The translations under genes were made by a program, and so were the position numbers. Source: Woeseiaceae bacterium (lineage in GTDB: Bacteria > Pseudomonadota > Gammaproteobacteria > Steroidobacterales > Woeseiaceae). From it: a stretch of 53,189 bases of DNA. Position 1 is the first letter of the stretch. Each line of letters starts with the position of its first letter. Under the pieces are notes generated by a model. That model was not told the DNA's origin, ran no database searches, and saw only the letters and a program-made list of their open reading frames with translations. Shown piece by piece: positions 51,501-53,189 of the stretch. The stretch spans positions 1 to 53,189 of the forward strand of contig JASJCQ010000022.1 in assembly GCA_030065915.1 (NCBI GenBank), given 5' to 3'.

Positions 51501-51713
51501 CATAAAGGCGTCCAGCCCCCCGCTCCTGGCGGCGAGCTTGCGAACGTTTGCGACCAGTTCCACAGCGGTATCGTGGATCTTCTTGCGCGAGGCGGCTCCC
51601 GGATCCGCCTCTTCGATGAGCGCGGTAACGAGCTCGCGCTCGTCACCAAGGTAGAGTGCACTAAGACCCGGAACCAACTCCGGGCCGGCCGCTGACTGAT
51701 CCTTGAATCGCAT
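48561..51713 (-). CDS. putA: Bifunctional proline dehydrogenase / L-glutamate gamma-semialdehyde dehydrogenase PutA
   Basis: A 1050-residue PutA. The N-terminal half is the FAD proline dehydrogenase barrel (VKGAYWDAEIKHGQELG and the RIYAPVGSHEDLLPYLVRRLLENG-like CRVYAPVGSHEDLLPY). The C-terminal half is the aldehyde dehydrogenase (PWNFPLAIFAGQVSAALAAG, FIAETGGQNAMFVD, catalytic Cys in NSAGQRCSALRIL). There is no RHH DNA-binding domain and no long C-terminal domain, so it is the short, non-repressor type. ATG 51713 follows GGGGGAA. It converts proline to glutamate. It heads the putA-sdaA unit and diverges from kbl. Confidence 0.94.
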   Translation of the reverse strand: MRFKDQSAAGPELVPGLSALYLGDERELVTALIEEADPGAASRKKIHDTAVELVANVRKLAARSGGLDAFMQEYDLSSQEGVLLMCIAEALLRIPDADTADELIADKITSARWRDHLGESDSLFVNASTWGLMLTGKLLQPEEVSTWNPGKLLTKLAGRAGEPVVRTAMRQAMRIMGHQFVMGRTIDEALKRSMKKQNAAYRYSFDMLGESALTTADAARYLAAYKEGIEQIGNSPRGHMDDVFEAPTISVKLSALHPRYSWTHSDRVLNELAPNVLELAQLAKEAGTALTIDAEEADRLEISLRVFEKVYIDPSMEGYEGLGLAVQTYLRCAGPVVDYIAELAKRGGRRIPVRLVKGAYWDAEIKHGQELGLESFPVFTRKSHTDVSFLACARRALAAGELIYPRFATHNAHTMASIMHYAGERRDYEFQRLHGMGEELYGQVMDPDKYGRPCRVYAPVGSHEDLLPYLVRRLLENGSNTSFVNRIVDERVDIEEIIADPLETAESHDCRPHTGIFASADMFGEERRNSAGFNFANTVERTKLLEAMDAAAGMEASAVPIVNGRLGSGEPLPSLDPSETSSVVGTVVNATQADVDDALSASQKAQVAWDRTPADQRAAILDKAADLFEQNGADLMSLCVREAGKTIPDALSELREAVDFLRFYGAEARRQFGEPSLLPGPTGERNTLGLRGRGTFVCISPWNFPLAIFAGQVSAALAAGNAVLAKPAEQTPLVAYRAVQLLLEAGVPPGVLHYLPGDGAEIGGYAVKDPRVAGVAFTGSTETARLINRTLAARDASIATFIAETGGQNAMFVDSSALPEQVVLDSVHSAFNSAGQRCSALRILCVQDDIAPRVIDLLKGHMDELDVGDPAKFETDVGPAIDEEARAVLEAHVQRMKEQAKVLHRTKLPDSAAKGTFFAPTLIEIDSIEQLEREVFGPVLHVYRYKSRDLEKTVDAINATGYGLTMGVHSRIDSRAREIAELCAVGNLYVNRNMIGAIVGVQPFGGCGLSGTGPKAGGPNYLARFGREFTVSNNIAAVGGNTSLLSLGSD

Positions 51714-51824
51714 AGTTCCCCCACCGATCTTCAGCCTTCCAGGCTGCTTTGTTGTTATCCCCGTGGATGCCGATGATAGCTCATTCGAGCTCTGGCAAGC
51801 AGCGCTTTGAGACGGTCCGGCTGC

Positions 51825-51830
51825 TATACT
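51825..51830 (+). promoter_or_regulatory. Extended -10 promoter of kbl-tdh
   Basis: TATACT preceded by TGC gives an extended -10 (TGCTATACT). No good -35 is seen, which is common with extended -10 promoters. Transcription would start near 51837, about 25 nt before the chosen kbl GTG. Confidence 0.55.
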
Positions 51831-51861
51831 TTGCATCTTGAAACTCGACGAGATCCTACCC

Positions 51862-53061
51862 GTGTCATCCAGTTTTCTGAGAGGCCTGGGCGAGCAGACC
51901 GAAGCGCTCAAGGCCGAAGGCCTGTTCAAGACCGAACGCCTGATCGACGGGCCGCAACAAGCGGATATCGACGTCCGGACCAACGGCGCAAGCTCGCACG
52001 TCATCAATCTCTGTGCGAACAATTACCTTGGCCTCGCGAATCATCCGACCGTCGTCACAGCCGCGCACAAGGCGCTGGACACCTTCGGTTTTGGCGTCGC
52101 GTCCGTACGTTTTATCTGCGGGACGCAAACCATTCACAAGGACCTCGAAGACCGGATCTCGGCATTTCTCGGCACCGAGGATACGATCCTCTATCCCTCG
52201 TGTTTCGACGCCAACGGTGGCCTGTTCGAGACCATCCTGGGACCCGAGGATGCCGTCATCAGCGATGCGCTGAATCACGCGAGCATCATCGACGGAATCA
52301 GGCTGTGCAAGGCGTCGAGGTATCGCTACCAGAACAACGACATGACCGACCTGAAGGCGCAGCTCGAATCGGCGACGGACAGCAAGACTCGACTGATCGT
52401 GACGGACGGCGTCTTCTCGATGGACGGCACGATCGCCGATCTCAAGGGGATCTGCGAGCTGGCAGAGGAATACGATGCGCTGACGATGATCGACGACTGC
52501 CACGCGACCGGCTTCTTAGGCGGCACCGGCCGGGGCACGCACGAGTATCGCGACGTCATGGGTCGGATCGACATCATTACCGGCACGCTCGGCAAAGCCC
52601 TCGGCGGCGCGTCCGGTGGCTTCACCTCAGGTCGCAAGGAGATCGTCGGCTGGCTCAGGCAGCGCTCGCGGCCGTACCTGTTTTCCAACTCGGTCGCGCC
52701 CGTGATCGCGGCCGCATCGATCGCTGTGTTCGACTTGCTCGACAGCGACAGCGGCCTGCGCGAGAAGTTGCACGACAATGCGGCCTACTTCCGGACCGCC
52801 ATGACCGAACGTGGCTTCGACCTTAAGCCGGGCGAGCACCCGATCATCCCGGTCATGCTGGGAGATGCGCGCCTGGCGACCGAGATGGCGGACCGACTGC
52901 TGGGCAAGGGCATCTACGTCATCGGTTTCTCCTACCCGGTAGTGCCGAAAGGACAGGCCCGGATCCGCACGCAGATGTCTGCGGGCCTCGATCGCTCACA
53001 TCTCGACAAGGCCATTGACGCGTTTACCGACGTAGGCCGTGAACTCGGGGTTATCGACTGA
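51862..53061 (+). CDS. kbl: Glycine C-acetyltransferase (2-amino-3-ketobutyrate CoA ligase)
   Basis: A 399-residue alpha-oxoamine synthase. The PLP-binding lysine is in [16 protein letters not shown], and [12 protein letters not shown] and [17 protein letters not shown] are typical. It cleaves 2-amino-3-ketobutyrate with CoA into glycine and acetyl-CoA in threonine breakdown. GTG 51862 gives the length and N-terminal alignment of E. coli Kbl; a TTG at 51838 is in frame but close to the predicted transcript start. Its TGA overlaps the tdh ATG. Confidence 0.93.
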   Translation: MSSSFLRGLGEQTEALKAEGLFKTERLIDGPQQADIDVRTNGASSHVINLCANNYLGLANHPTVVTAAHKALDTFGFGVASVRFICGTQTIHKDLEDRISAFLGTEDTILYPSCFDANGGLFETILGPEDAVISDALNHASIIDGIRLCKASRYRYQNNDMTDLKAQLESATDSKTRLIVTDGVFSMDGTIADLKGICELAEEYDALTMIDDCHATGFLGGTGRGTHEYRDVMGRIDIITGTLGKALGGASGGFTSGRKEIVGWLRQRSRPYLFSNSVAPVIAAASIAVFDLLDSDSGLREKLHDNAAYFRTAMTERGFDLKPGEHPIIPVMLGDARLATEMADRLLGKGIYVIGFSYPVVPKGQARIRTQMSAGLDRSHLDKAIDAFTDVGRELGVID

Positions 53062-53189
53062 TGCGCGCGCTCGTTAAATCGGAAGCCGAGCCGGGCATCT
53101 GGCTCAAGGACGTGCCCGAGCCTTCGGTCGGGCATAACGATGTCCTGATCGAGGTCAAACGTACGGCAATCTGTGGCACCGACATCCAC
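53061..53189 (+). CDS. tdh: L-threonine 3-dehydrogenase, N-terminal part (3' truncated)
   Basis: The frame starts at ATG 53061 overlapping the kbl stop (TGATG) and is cut by the window end after 43 residues. [20 protein letters not shown] and then [10 protein letters not shown] match the N-terminus of zinc-dependent Tdh; CGTDIH holds the catalytic zinc cysteine. Tdh makes the substrate of Kbl, so the pair is the classical threonine-to-glycine operon. Confidence 0.92.
   Translation, partial: MRALVKSEAEPGIWLKDVPEPSVGHNDVLIEVKRTAICGTDIH

Noticed and set aside
50871..51695. Plus-strand reading frame opposite the putA 5' region
   Set aside because: Frame mirrors putA codons; no family resemblance or ribosome-binding site.
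51838..51861. TTG at 51838 as the kbl start
   Set aside because: It would be at or next to the predicted transcription start, and homologous residues begin at the GTG at 51862.

Overview
The window looks like chromosomal DNA of a GC-rich gammaproteobacterium, probably a free-living heterotroph. The signs are the order dapA / gcvR-like / bcp (as in Escherichia coli), a MlaFEDCB operon facing mlaA, an Rrf2-regulated SUF operon, and storage genes for polyhydroxyalkanoate and wax ester/triacylglycerol. The family cannot be fixed from sequence alone; marine lineages with SUF plus WS/DGAT genes are my guess.

Layout. 1-5.8 kb: carbon-storage locus (TetR-type regulator end, two phasins, a PHA-system protein, two alpha/beta hydrolases, a WS/DGAT acyltransferase with a histone-like tail). 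5.8-14.3 kb: di-haem peroxidase, atypical pyruvate kinase, bactofilin, potassium channel, DM13 protein, amino-acid permease, baeRF-type protein. 14.6-22 kb: peptide ABC transporter with overlapping genes followed by an M14 carboxypeptidase, a peptide uptake and digestion unit. 22-26.4 kb: eight small single-gene units, all on the + strand, separated by a recurring two-part element and ending at tRNA-Ser(CGA); this cassette-like array is the most unusual part of the window. 26.4-32.1 kb: a split tRNA-Ser copy with a multi-hairpin insert, an exported short-chain dehydrogenase, an acyltransferase, an ABC exporter, and a second hairpin element beside tRNA-Ser(GGA). 32-36.8 kb: dapA with a small lipoprotein, gcvR-like, bcp, bepA-like, mlaA. 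36.9-40 kb: mlaFEDCB on the - strand. 40.2-47.1 kb: SUF operon (Rrf2 regulator, sufBCDS, sufU, sufT, sixA-like) with an IscR-type operator in front and a 98-bp tandem duplication making two mini-ORFs before sufT. 47.2-53.2 kb: sdaA and putA on the - strand and kbl-tdh on the + strand, for catabolism of serine, proline and threonine.

Two long palindromes lie between convergent genes (mlaA/mlaB and sixA/sdaA). They are related to each other and their outer ends reach the flanking stop codons. All coordinates, repeat alignments and spacings were made by eye; family names rest on recognised motifs, and no database was searched.
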